DNA of 64,000 nt from Pseudaestuariivita rosea. GTDB lineage: Bacteria > Pseudomonadota > Alphaproteobacteria > Rhodobacterales > Rhodobacteraceae. The stretch covers positions 1-64,000 of the forward strand of contig NZ_JACNMP010000008.1 of assembly GCF_017592335.1 (NCBI RefSeq), given 5' to 3'. Below the pieces are notes generated by a model. It had not been told where the DNA came from. It made no database searches and worked only from the letters and a program-made list of their open reading frames with translations. Positions 27,321 through 35,844 of this stretch are shown piece after piece. The translations under genes were made by a program, and so were the position numbers. Every line of letters begins with the position of its first letter. The first letter of the stretch is position 1.

Positions 27321-28250
27321 TCAGCTTTGACCAGATGATCCGATGCGTTCCATGTCAAAGGGCGTGGACTGATAGATTTGGTTGATCCAGTTGCCATAAA
27401 GCAGATGCGCATGCGACCGCCACCGGTTCTGCGGCTGCTGCGAGGGGTCATCATCAGGATAATAGTTGATAGGCACGTTGATTGCGGTGCCGTTTTCGAT
27501 ATCGCGGTCATATTCCTGTTTCAAAGTGCCGCTGTCATATTCGAAATGGTTGAAGATATAAAGCGCGCGGTGCGCCGGGTCTTCGACCAGACAGGGCCCA
27601 ACCTGATCGCTACCAAGCAGTGTGCTCAACCCTGGTGCGACATCGATTTCATTCTGGCGCATTTCGGTCCAGCGGCTGACAGGGATGACACAATCATCCG
27701 AAAACCCCCGCAGATAGGGAGAGGCCGGGGACAGGTTCTTGTGACGAAAGCAGCCAAAAGCCTTGGCGGGCAGCATGTGTTTCTGCACACCGTGGAAATA
27801 GTTGATCATCGCCATGCCTCCCCAACAGACGCCAAAGGTCGAATGCACATGGGTTTGCGTCCAGTCAAAGACCTGTTTCAACTCATCCCAATAGGTCACA
27901 TCCTCGAAGGGCAGATGTTCGATCGGGGCACCGGTGATGATCAGTCCGTCAAATTTCTGATCGCGCACCTGCTGAAATGGCCGATAAAATTCGCGCATAT
28001 GTTCGGCGGCGGTGTTTTTTGTGCGATGTTCGCTCATCCGGATCAGGGTCAGTTCGATTTGCAGCGGTGTAGCGCCGATCAGTCGGGCGAACTGGTTTTC
28101 CGTCTGGATTTTCTTGGGCATCAGATTCAACAGCCCGATCCGCAGCGGGCGGATGTCCTGACGCGCGGCCGTGTCATCATCCATGACCATCACGCCTTCG
28201 TGCGTCAGCACATCGTAGGCGGGCAGGTTTGATGGAATTTTGATCGGCAT
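27321..28250 (-). CDS. metA: Homoserine O-acyltransferase MetA (acetyl-CoA type by residue 111)
   Basis: Activates homoserine in methionine synthesis. I took the ATG at 28250, preceded by AAGGA, which gives [20 protein letters not shown] and 309 residues. Catalytic residues at the E. coli MetA numbering are all present: C142 (VCWGG), H235 and E237 (FNHFEYD). Residue 111 is glutamate in TGAPIEHLP; published work on MetA assigns Glu111 to acetyl-CoA use and Gly111 to succinyl-CoA, so this is predicted to be an acetyltransferase. No convincing SAM-II aptamer is seen in its leader, unlike metZ. A repeated palindrome lies 150-200 bases upstream. Confidence 0.95.
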   Translation of the reverse strand: MPIKIPSNLPAYDVLTHEGVMVMDDDTAARQDIRPLRIGLLNLMPKKIQTENQFARLIGATPLQIELTLIRMSEHRTKNTAAEHMREFYRPFQQVRDQKFDGLIITGAPIEHLPFEDVTYWDELKQVFDWTQTHVHSTFGVCWGGMAMINYFHGVQKHMLPAKAFGCFRHKNLSPASPYLRGFSDDCVIPVSRWTEMRQNEIDVAPGLSTLLGSDQVGPCLVEDPAHRALYIFNHFEYDSGTLKQEYDRDIENGTAINVPINYYPDDDPSQQPQNRWRSHAHLLYGNWINQIYQSTPFDMERIGSSGQS

Positions 28251-28396
28251 GGGATCTGGTCCTTTGCGGTTCGGACGACAGCCTTTAGGGGATTTATCTG
28301 AAAGGGTCAAAGCAAATGCGCGCGCCCGCGGCGCGCATTCCTTCTGGCACTTCGTGCGGTTGGGGGCGTTGCCCCCGCGCCTGACGGCGCCCCCCA

Positions 28397-28451
28397 GAGT
28401 ATTTTAGGAACAATAATGAGATGCTCCATCATTATTGTTCCATAAATACTC
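28397..28451. repeat. GAGTATTT-bordered palindromic intergenic element (copy 1)
   Basis: Outer arms GAGTATTT (28397-28404) and AAATACTC (28444-28451) enclose a 13-pair inner stem, GGAACAATAATGA with its reverse complement (28407-28419 with 28429-28441), around a 9-base loop. It lies between the USP gene and metA on the minus strand. A related copy with the same outer arms is at 58490-58601. This looks like a Rhodobacteraceae intergenic repeat and may act as an RNA-stability or terminator element. The rest of the 261-base gap (28251-28511) has GC-rich, partly self-complementary DNA without a gene. Confidence 0.8.
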
Positions 28452-28511
28452 CCGCCGGAGGCACCGCGACGCGCGAAGCGCGGCGCAAAACCTTTGGAAC
28501 TGCGATGATGT

Positions 28512-29456
28512 TTAAGCCAAAGGAGAGATAAATCCAGGCGGTTTGACGGTGACGACGGAACAATCGGTGCTGTTGATGATGTCTTCGGCAGTGTTGCCGA
28601 TGATCACCCCGGGCACACCACTTCGGGCGATGCTGCCGATGATCAGCAGGTCAGCGTTCAGATCGTTGGTCAGTGTGACCAGTTTTTGTCTGGCGAAGCC
28701 TTCGTGCAGTTGTGGAATGATCGAGATGCCGGGTGGCGTTTTTTGGTTGGCGATCAGTTGGTCCAGCGCGCGTTCGTGTTCGTCCTGGATATCCCGAATG
28801 TATTTCTGGCGCGCATAGCCAGGATCGGGTGTGTTTGACCACAGCCATAGCATCCCGGCCTCGGGCGCCTGCCAGATGTGGGTCAGATGGATCTCGGCCG
28901 GGCCGGATGACACGCAGTCCACCGCCGTTTGCAGGATCCGGGCGTTCAGCGCGTCGCAGCTGCCATCCGGCACGACATCGACGGCGGCGATGGCTGTTTG
29001 TGTCGCGGGCATCTGGTCTCGGGTTTGCAGCCAGACGGGGCAGGGGCATTTGCGCAAAAGGTGCTGATCTGTGCTGGTGAAAAAGTATCCAGGCAGGCCA
29101 TGGTGGCTTTCAGCGCTTTTCAGCACCAGATCGATATCATGGCGCAGGACATATCGGATCGTTTCAAAGAAAAGCTTTCCGAACCCTACCTCAACCGGAA
29201 TGTCGTTTTCACGAATCTCAAGCGTTTCCAGGATTTCGTCATGTAAATCCTGCACAAGATGGTCGCGAATTTGCTTATGCGACAGCCCGGTGATATCGGG
29301 CAGCGCGGGATGGGATACCGGGTCTTCGATCACACCCATGATGATCAGTTCGGCCTGATGCGTCTGGGCCAGCGTTCGGGCCTGCGCGAAGGTGATCTGA
29401 TCGCGCGCCTGCCCGGTAAAGACGAACAGGATGCGATCTGTGCTGTGACCCGTCAT
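28512..29456 (-). CDS. Tandem-domain universal stress protein
   Basis: A 314-residue UspA-type protein with two USP repeats (about 7-145 and 155-305). The second ends with the nucleotide-loop pattern IGSIARSGVPGVIIGNTAEDIINSTDCSVVTVKPP, the usual G-x2-G-x9-G(S/T) form. The first repeat is more diverged (GYFFTSTDQHLLRKCPCPVWL). It overlaps the antiporter stop-start junction by 4 bases, so it may respond to or regulate ion balance. Such UspE-like proteins bind ATP and act in stress survival. Confidence 0.9.
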   Translation of the reverse strand: MTGHSTDRILFVFTGQARDQITFAQARTLAQTHQAELIIMGVIEDPVSHPALPDITGLSHKQIRDHLVQDLHDEILETLEIRENDIPVEVGFGKLFFETIRYVLRHDIDLVLKSAESHHGLPGYFFTSTDQHLLRKCPCPVWLQTRDQMPATQTAIAAVDVVPDGSCDALNARILQTAVDCVSSGPAEIHLTHIWQAPEAGMLWLWSNTPDPGYARQKYIRDIQDEHERALDQLIANQKTPPGISIIPQLHEGFARQKLVTLTNDLNADLLIIGSIARSGVPGVIIGNTAEDIINSTDCSVVTVKPPGFISPLA

Positions 29457-31174
29457 GTCAGAAGCGCCTTTTGTCCGCTGGCATCTATGGCCGGTTCTGA
29501 CGACACGGTGTCACGGCCCAGCACCAGATCGGCGGCCTGCATGGCGGCGTCCCGATAAGGTAGCAGCACCAGATCGACGCCATCGATCACGCGAAGATCA
29601 TCACCGCTGGCCTCATTCTGGGCCGCCACGGCGATTTTGCCGGTAAAGCGGTTGTCGCGCAGGGTTTGGATCAGCATTTTTCGCCCCTCATTGTGCGTGA
29701 TACCGGTCTGATGGTCCGGCACGGCCGAAATCGCGTAGTGCGCCTGTTGCAAGGGCAGATGGGCCAGAAATTCGGGGTCGCTGGCATCGCCGAATATCAC
29801 ATCAATGCCCTGCGCACGGGCATAGCGCACGGCGACGGGGTCGAAATCGATGCCTAAAACGGCTTTGCCCGATTGTTTCAGCGCCTGCGCGATCCCAAGG
29901 CCATAGCGCCCCAACCCAAAGATCAGGATGTCATAGCTTTGCTTTTGCGCATGCACTGTATCTTCGCGTTTTTCAGCCGATTTGCGTTCGAAGGGGCCAA
30001 GAGCGGGCTCAAAAACCGCATAAAGCTGGTGCGAATAGGTGATCATATAGGTCGACGCGGCGATCGTGATCAGACCGACCAGCGTGACCAGCCCAAGCGC
30101 ATCGGGCGCAACATGCCCGATGCTGACGCCCATGGCCATGAAGATCAGGGAAAATTCGCTGATCTGGGCCACGGTCAGCCCGGCCAGAAACCCGGTGCGT
30201 TTGCGGTACCCAAGCGCGCCCATGATCACCAGCACGATCAGGGGGTTGCCGATCAGGACAAAGGCGGAAAACACCAGTGCGGCGATCACGTTATCGCCCA
30301 GGATAGACAGGTCCAGCGCGGCGCCAAGGGCGATGAAGAAAAACAACAGCAGAAAATCCCGCAACGCGGACAGGCGCGCGGCGATGGCTTCCCGAAAGGG
30401 GGTTGAGGCCAGCGAGACACCCGCCAGCAATCCGCCCAACTCCTTTCCGAAGCCCAGATAGTGGCCCAGGGCCGCCAGCAATGCCGCCCATCCGATGGCA
30501 AAGGATACCAGCAGTTCCGGCGCGCGTGACAGACGTTCGACCAGCGGGTTGGCAATGAAACGCACAAACAGGATCACGCCGACCAGCATCGCCGCGCCAT
30601 AGGCAAAAACGCGGATGACATCACCAAACGCGCCATCGCTGGCGGCACCCACGCCAACCGCCGACAAAATGATCATCGCCAGCACCACGACGATGTCCTG
30701 GACGATCAGAAACCCCAGGGCGATGCGGCCGTGGAGTGAGTCGATCTCTCGCTTATCCGACAGAAGTTTTACGATGATGATGGTGGATGAAAACGTCAGG
30801 GCGATGGCGACATACAGGCTGGTCAACGGCCCCAGCCCAAGCGCCAGACCGATCATAAAGCCAAAAATCGTGGTAAAGATCACCTGACCCAGACCGGTCA
30901 TCAGCGCAACCGGGCCGACTGTGCGCACCAACTTCAGATCCAGTTTCAGACCGACGAGAAACAGCAAAACGGCTATGCCCAGTTCGGCCAGCAGGTCAAT
31001 CTGTTCGTCGGATTGCGCGATGTTCAGAACCGACGGGCCTGCGATAATGCCTACGGCGATGAAACTGACGATCAGCGGCTGGCGCAGCAGCAAGCCGATA
31101 AACCCGACACCGGCGGCCAGCACCAAAAGGGCGGCCACTTCATAAAACAGATATCCGGTCAGGGCGTCAGCCAT
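29453..31174 (-). CDS. Monovalent cation:proton antiporter (CPA2) with TrkA-N domain
   Basis: A 573-residue protein with about 11-13 membrane segments (4-385) of the Na+/H+ exchanger type, then a cytoplasmic TrkA-N/RCK nucleotide-binding domain (about 405-530) with IFGLGRYGLGIAQAL and FGDASDP. It resembles KefB/KefC/YbaL proteins that export K+ or Na+ for protons. The NAD-binding domain would make it redox- or pH-gated. Its stop overlaps the USP start by 4 bases. The ion is uncertain. Confidence 0.9.
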   Translation of the reverse strand: MADALTGYLFYEVAALLVLAAGVGFIGLLLRQPLIVSFIAVGIIAGPSVLNIAQSDEQIDLLAELGIAVLLFLVGLKLDLKLVRTVGPVALMTGLGQVIFTTIFGFMIGLALGLGPLTSLYVAIALTFSSTIIIVKLLSDKREIDSLHGRIALGFLIVQDIVVVLAMIILSAVGVGAASDGAFGDVIRVFAYGAAMLVGVILFVRFIANPLVERLSRAPELLVSFAIGWAALLAALGHYLGFGKELGGLLAGVSLASTPFREAIAARLSALRDFLLLFFFIALGAALDLSILGDNVIAALVFSAFVLIGNPLIVLVIMGALGYRKRTGFLAGLTVAQISEFSLIFMAMGVSIGHVAPDALGLVTLVGLITIAASTYMITYSHQLYAVFEPALGPFERKSAEKREDTVHAQKQSYDILIFGLGRYGLGIAQALKQSGKAVLGIDFDPVAVRYARAQGIDVIFGDASDPEFLAHLPLQQAHYAISAVPDHQTGITHNEGRKMLIQTLRDNRFTGKIAVAAQNEASGDDLRVIDGVDLVLLPYRDAAMQAADLVLGRDTVSSEPAIDASGQKALLT

Positions 31175-31330
31175 GGTGTGTGCTCAGGCAGGTCAAGATC
31201 AATGCGTCCTCATTTGACTGGGGCAAAGAGTGTACTGATCACCGGGCTGGCATGACTGCGGGCTGAAAACCGTTACTCCAGATGACATATGCAATGCCGT
31301 TCCGCATGAAAGAGGGTGCGGGAAATTATT

Positions 31331-31732
31331 TCAGCTTGCAGTGGCGAGAATACTGGCGATTGCCTCGACCTCAACCAGAAATTCGGGCCGGGTAAAGCCC
31401 GACACGATCACCAGGGTCGAGGCCGGCAGCACATCGTGATCCGCCAGCCAGGCGTCGCGCGCGGCCATGTATCCCTGCATATGGGCGCGATCGGTGACAT
31501 AGGCTGTCAACTTGACGACATCCGCTGGTGATGCGCCTGCGGAGTTTAGAATTTCACTGATATTGGTAAAACATATATCGGCCTGCGCGCTTGCATTATC
31601 GGGGATCATGCCGTCGGCCGCCATCCCCAGTTGCCCCGATGTCATGACCAGTTGATGCCCGACAGGGACCGTAAATCCGTGCGCATATCTGGCAAAAGGC
31701 GGGGCGATTGTGGTCGGGATCAAGGGGGGCAT
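31331..31732 (-). CDS. RidA-family enamine/imine deaminase
   Basis: A 133-residue RidA/YjgF protein with the family ending GFTRPEFLVEVEAIA, where R115 binds the carboxylate of the imine substrate and E121 is conserved. RidA proteins hydrolyse reactive 2-aminoacrylate-type enamines made by PLP or flavin enzymes. It is divergent from the ABC-import operon on its right across 220 bases, and RidA relatives (RutC) occur in pyrimidine degradation, so it may serve that pathway. Confidence 0.88.
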   Translation of the reverse strand: MPPLIPTTIAPPFARYAHGFTVPVGHQLVMTSGQLGMAADGMIPDNASAQADICFTNISEILNSAGASPADVVKLTAYVTDRAHMQGYMAARDAWLADHDVLPASTLVIVSGFTRPEFLVEVEAIASILATAS

Positions 31733-31952
31733 GGCGCGTCCTGTGGATGGGTAAAAGAACGGTTAACAGAACCACGATCTGGCCGCCTTGACCATAAATC
31801 AGCCAGGGTGTCGCGTAAAATTTCAGCAAAATGCCACCGACCGCTGATATTTTCACCAACTGATGCAAAAATCTGCTTTAATCTCTGGATCAGTCTTTCA
31901 ATGTTTCCAGCTTTTCCAAGGATGTCACAAATAAAAATACTTGGAGGTATCG

Positions 31953-32954
31953 ATGTTCATCAAAAGAACCTGCGCGGTTGCCGCCGGTGCAATCATGGTG
32001 GCCAGCAGCGCCATCGCACAAGATAATCTGACCCCCGTCGTTTTCGGCACCAACTGGCTGGCCCAGGCGGAACATGGTGGTTTCTATCAATCGGTCGCCG
32101 ATGGCACCTATGCTGAATGTGGCTTGGATGTCCAAATCATCTCGGGCGGGCCACAGGTCAACAACCGCGCGCTGATGCTGGCGGGGCGGATCGATTTTCA
32201 CATGGGCGGCGATATGCTGCAGGCCTTCAACGCGGTCAACGAAGGCATCCCCGTGGTGTCTGTCGCGGCAATTTTCCAGAAACATCCCCAGGTCATCCTG
32301 GCCCACCCGGGCGAGGCCGACAGTTGGAATGAACTGAAAGACCTGACGCTGCTGATCGGTGACAATGGCTTTACCAGCTATTACCAATGGATGATCGCGG
32401 AACACGGCTTTACGGTCGAACAGCGCGAACCCTATACCTTTAATCCCGCGCCTTTCGTGGCTGATAAACGCAAGGGGATGCAGGGATACCTTAGTTCCGA
32501 ACCCTATGCCATTGAAAAAGAGGCAGGTATCAAACCGAATGTCTTCCTGATCGCTGACGCTGGTTATTCGTCCTATGCGACTACGATCGAAACCATGGCC
32601 GATACCATCGAAAACAACCCTGAAAAGGTGAAGTGTTTCGTCGATGGATCACTGACCGGATGGTACAATTATCTTTATGGCGACAGTAGCGCGGCGGATG
32701 CGCTGATCATGGCGGCCAACCCCGATATGTCTCAGGATAAGATCGATTTCGCCAAGGCGATGATGAAGGACGAGGGCATCGTTGACAGCGGTGATGCGCT
32801 GGAACTGGGGATCGGCGCCATGACGGATGAGGTGATCGGTGGTTTCTATGCCAAGATGGTCGAAGCCGGTGTGTTAGAGGACGGGCTGGATTGGCAGTCG
32901 GCTTATACGCTGGAGTTCACCAACCAGAAAGTTGGGATGGAGCTGAAGCCCTAG
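31953..32954 (+). CDS. NMT1/THI5-like ABC transporter substrate-binding protein
   Basis: A 333-residue periplasmic binding protein. The signal peptide MFIKRTCAVAAGAIMVASSAIAQ ends near residue 23. It has the NMT1-type opening TNWLAQAEHGGFYQSVADG, as in binding proteins for thiamine pyrimidine, nitrogen heterocycles and sulfonates. I chose ATG 31953, with GGAGG six bases before it, over an upstream TTG. It is the first gene of an eight-gene plus-strand operon and is followed directly by the ATPase gene. The ligand is unknown; the neighbouring deaminase and creatininase suggest a nitrogen heterocycle or cyclic amide. Confidence 0.88.
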   Translation: MFIKRTCAVAAGAIMVASSAIAQDNLTPVVFGTNWLAQAEHGGFYQSVADGTYAECGLDVQIISGGPQVNNRALMLAGRIDFHMGGDMLQAFNAVNEGIPVVSVAAIFQKHPQVILAHPGEADSWNELKDLTLLIGDNGFTSYYQWMIAEHGFTVEQREPYTFNPAPFVADKRKGMQGYLSSEPYAIEKEAGIKPNVFLIADAGYSSYATTIETMADTIENNPEKVKCFVDGSLTGWYNYLYGDSSAADALIMAANPDMSQDKIDFAKAMMKDEGIVDSGDALELGIGAMTDEVIGGFYAKMVEAGVLEDGLDWQSAYTLEFTNQKVGMELKP

Positions 32955-33734
32955 ATGCCCAAAACGCTGCCGCTGGATCAACGCCCGCCGCTAATGCGGC
33001 TGGACGGGGTCGATAAGACGTTCGGCACCGTCACCGCGCTGCAGGGGATGTCGGTTCAGGTCAATCAGGGCGATTTCATTTCCCTGCTTGGGCCGTCGGG
33101 CTGTGGGAAATCCACAGTCCTGCGGCTGATTTCCGGCCTGATGCGGCCCACATCCGGGCGGCTGACCTGGGTTGATCCGCCCAAGCGCAATGATCTGGGC
33201 GTCGTCTTTCAGGAACCCACATTGATGCCCTGGGCCACGGTCGCCCAAAACGTCTGGCTGCCGTTTCGCCTGCAGGGCAAAACCTATGTCGAGGTGCGCG
33301 ATGATATCCTTGAAGCCCTGCGTCTGGTCGGGCTGGATAAGTTCCAAACGTCGTACCCTCGCGAATTGTCCGGCGGCATGAAAATGCGCGTGTCCATTGC
33401 CCGCGCGATGGTCACGCGTCCGAAATTGATCCTGATGGATGAACCCTTTGCTGCGCTGGATGAAATCACGCGGTTCAAGCTGAACAACGATCTGTTGGCC
33501 CTAAAAGAAAAGATCGGCTGCACGGTGATTTTCGTCACCCACTCGGTCTTTGAATCCGTCTTTCTGTCGGACCGCATTCTGGTCATGGCCGCCCGGCCGG
33601 GCCGCGTGATCGAGGAACTGCAGGTCGACGCACCTTATCCCCGCGATGATGTGTTCCGCACATCCAGCGAATACGCGGGCTTTACCCGCAAGGCCAGCGA
33701 CGCCCTGCACACCGCAATGGAAGAGGCCGCATGA
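32955..33734 (+). CDS. ABC transporter ATP-binding protein (NitT/TauT family)
   Basis: A 259-residue ATPase with Walker A GPSGCGKST (46-54), Q-loop VVFQEPTLMPWATVAQNV, signature LSGGMKMR, Walker B LILMDEPFAALDE and H-loop VTHSV. The PTLMPW stretch is typical of nitrate/taurine/thiamine-pyrimidine importers. It begins immediately after the binding-protein stop and overlaps the permease gene by 4 bases. Confidence 0.93.
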   Translation: MPKTLPLDQRPPLMRLDGVDKTFGTVTALQGMSVQVNQGDFISLLGPSGCGKSTVLRLISGLMRPTSGRLTWVDPPKRNDLGVVFQEPTLMPWATVAQNVWLPFRLQGKTYVEVRDDILEALRLVGLDKFQTSYPRELSGGMKMRVSIARAMVTRPKLILMDEPFAALDEITRFKLNNDLLALKEKIGCTVIFVTHSVFESVFLSDRILVMAARPGRVIEELQVDAPYPRDDVFRTSSEYAGFTRKASDALHTAMEEAA

Positions 33735-34588
33735 GCATCGCCGAAAACGCCCCCGAAACGGTCATCGAAGACGCCGAGGAAAAAGCCCGCCGCAAATCGA
33801 TGCAGATCGAAAAAGCCGCGAAATGGCTGTTGCCGGTCGTTGCCCTGGGGGCGGGGCTGGGGCTTTGGGAATTCATCGTCTGGTGGAACGATATCCCGCA
33901 TTACATTCTGCCTGGGCCCACGCTGGTTCTGACAACACTGGTGCAGGATTGGGTGATGCTGTTCCAGGCACTTCTGATCACGTTGCAGATCACGCTGATG
34001 GCGCTGGCCGTCGCGGTGATCGGCGGGGTGGGGCTGGCGGTTCTGTTCAACCAGTCCCGCTGGATCGAGATGAGCTTTTACCCCTATGCCGTCATCCTGC
34101 AGGTCACGCCGGTCATCGCCATCGCCCCGCTGATCTTTATCTACATCGACAGCCGTATCGCTGGTCTGCTGCTCTGCGCCTGGATTGTTGCCTTCTTTCC
34201 CATTCTGGCCAATACGACGCTTGGGCTGAACTCGGCCGACCACAACCTGCGCGATCTGTTCCGGATTTACGGTGCCACGCGATGGCAGAAACTGCGGTAC
34301 CTGCAACTGCCCTCGGCCCTGCCGTACTTCCTGGGGGGCTTGCGCATTGCGGGCGGTCTTAGCCTGATCGGCGCGGTTGTGGCGGAATATGTGGCAGGCA
34401 CCGGTGGTCTGCAATCCGGGCTGGCGTTCCGTATTCTTGAGGCCGGCTATCGCCTGAACATCCCACGCATGTTTGCCGCCCTGATCCTGATCGCGGCGAC
34501 GGGGGTGATCATCTTTGTCGGTCTCAGCTTTCTCAGTCATATGCTGCTGCGCAAATGGCACGAAAGCGCGTTGAAACGGGACGGATGA
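33731..34588 (+). CDS. ABC transporter permease (NitT/TauT family)
   Basis: A 285-residue inner-membrane protein with about six membrane segments (from residue 35) and the BPD-type EAA-loop region ARRWQK-like DLFRIYGATRWQKLRYLQLPSALPYFLGGLRIAGG that docks on the ATPase. Residues 1-35 are a charged cytoplasmic tail. It overlaps the ATPase gene before it and the amidohydrolase after it by 4 bases each (ATGA), so all are translated together. Confidence 0.92.
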   Translation: MSIAENAPETVIEDAEEKARRKSMQIEKAAKWLLPVVALGAGLGLWEFIVWWNDIPHYILPGPTLVLTTLVQDWVMLFQALLITLQITLMALAVAVIGGVGLAVLFNQSRWIEMSFYPYAVILQVTPVIAIAPLIFIYIDSRIAGLLLCAWIVAFFPILANTTLGLNSADHNLRDLFRIYGATRWQKLRYLQLPSALPYFLGGLRIAGGLSLIGAVVAEYVAGTGGLQSGLAFRILEAGYRLNIPRMFAALILIAATGVIIFVGLSFLSHMLLRKWHESALKRDG

Positions 34589-35844
34589 TGGATTTTCAGA
34601 CGCTGCCCACAGGTCCGGTGACGCTGCAAAACCTGACGGTGCCTGCGTGCCTGATGGGGCAATCGGGTGATTTGATCCGCATCGATCTGAACATCGCCGA
34701 CGGTCATCTGACGGACCAGCCGGGGCAGGGGGTCGATATGCGGGGCGCGATGGTCTTTCCCGCTTTCATCGACATGCACACCCATCTGGACAAGGGCCAT
34801 ATCTGGGCGCGTGCGCCGAACCCCGATGGCACTTTCCAGGGCGCCTTGGACACCGTGCGCGCCGACAGTGCCGCGAACTGGTCGGCGGACGACGTGCGTC
34901 AACGGATGGAGTTTTCGCTGCGCTGCGCCTATGCCCACGGCACCCGCGCCATTCGCACGCATCTGGACAGTATCCCGCCGCAGGACGACATCAGCTGGCC
35001 CTTGTTCAAGGATATCCGCACCGAATGGGCGGGCCGGATCGATCTGCAGGCCGTCTGCCTGATCGGCTGCGACCGGATGAACGACCGCTTTGTCCACACC
35101 GCCGATTTGGTGGCGGATGCGGGCGGTGTCTTGGGCATGGTCACCTATCCGTTGCCTGACCTAAAAGACCGCTTGCTGGGGTTTTTCAAACTGGCCGAGG
35201 CCCGCGGGTTGGCGGCCGATTTTCACGTCGACGAAACGCTGGACCCCGCGTCCGAGACTTTGCGCCTGATCGCGGAAACCGTGCTGGAAACCGGCTTTTC
35301 CGCGCCCGTCACCGTGGGCCACCTGTGTTCGCTATCGACCCAGGATGAGGCCCGCGCGCTGGATACGCTGGATCTGGTCGCCAAGGCGGGGCTGAACGTC
35401 GTGTCGCTGCCCATGTGCAACCTTTATCTGCAGGACCGCGGGCCCAGCACGCCGCGCTTCCGCGGTATCACTCTGGTCCACGAAATGAAGGCGCGGGGCA
35501 TTCCGGTCAGTTTCGCCTCGGACAACACCCGCGATCCGTTTTATGCCTATGGCGATATGGATATGCTGGAAGTCATGCGCGAAGCCACGCGCATCGGTCA
35601 TCTGGACCATGCAGGCACCGACTGGACGCATGCCTTTCTGACAAACCCCGCCCGCGCCTGCGGCTTTGACCAACCCAGCCTAACGCACGGTGCGCCCGCC
35701 GATCTGGTCATCTGCAAGGCACGAAGCTGGACCGAACTGTTCGCCCGCCCGCAATCCGATCGCATCGTCCTGCGACAGGGCCGCCAGATCGACCGAACCT
35801 TGCCCGACTACGCCGACCTTGACGATTTGATGAGGACCCCATGA
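34585..35844 (+). CDS. Cytosine-deaminase-like amidohydrolase
   Basis: A 419-residue metal-dependent hydrolase. HTHLDKGH (65-72) gives the metal-binding H65 and H67, then FHVDET, VGHLCSLS and SDNTRDPF carry the further metal and catalytic residues in the cytosine deaminase/creatinine deaminase order. These enzymes deaminate rings bearing an exocyclic amine. The ATG at 34585 overlaps the permease stop (ATGA); a second ATG follows directly. With the importer it probably acts on the imported compound. The true substrate is not deducible; cytosine, isocytosine, creatinine or a related ring are options. Confidence 0.85.
   Translation: MMDFQTLPTGPVTLQNLTVPACLMGQSGDLIRIDLNIADGHLTDQPGQGVDMRGAMVFPAFIDMHTHLDKGHIWARAPNPDGTFQGALDTVRADSAANWSADDVRQRMEFSLRCAYAHGTRAIRTHLDSIPPQDDISWPLFKDIRTEWAGRIDLQAVCLIGCDRMNDRFVHTADLVADAGGVLGMVTYPLPDLKDRLLGFFKLAEARGLAADFHVDETLDPASETLRLIAETVLETGFSAPVTVGHLCSLSTQDEARALDTLDLVAKAGLNVVSLPMCNLYLQDRGPSTPRFRGITLVHEMKARGIPVSFASDNTRDPFYAYGDMDMLEVMREATRIGHLDHAGTDWTHAFLTNPARACGFDQPSLTHGAPADLVICKARSWTELFARPQSDRIVLRQGRQIDRTLPDYADLDDLMRTP

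Noticed and set aside
28251-28330. Possible SAM-II riboswitch before metA
   Set aside because: A GATAAATCCCCTAAAGG stretch recalls the 3' half of SAM-II, but there is no matching P1 stem or GATTT-ACCGG loop upstream.
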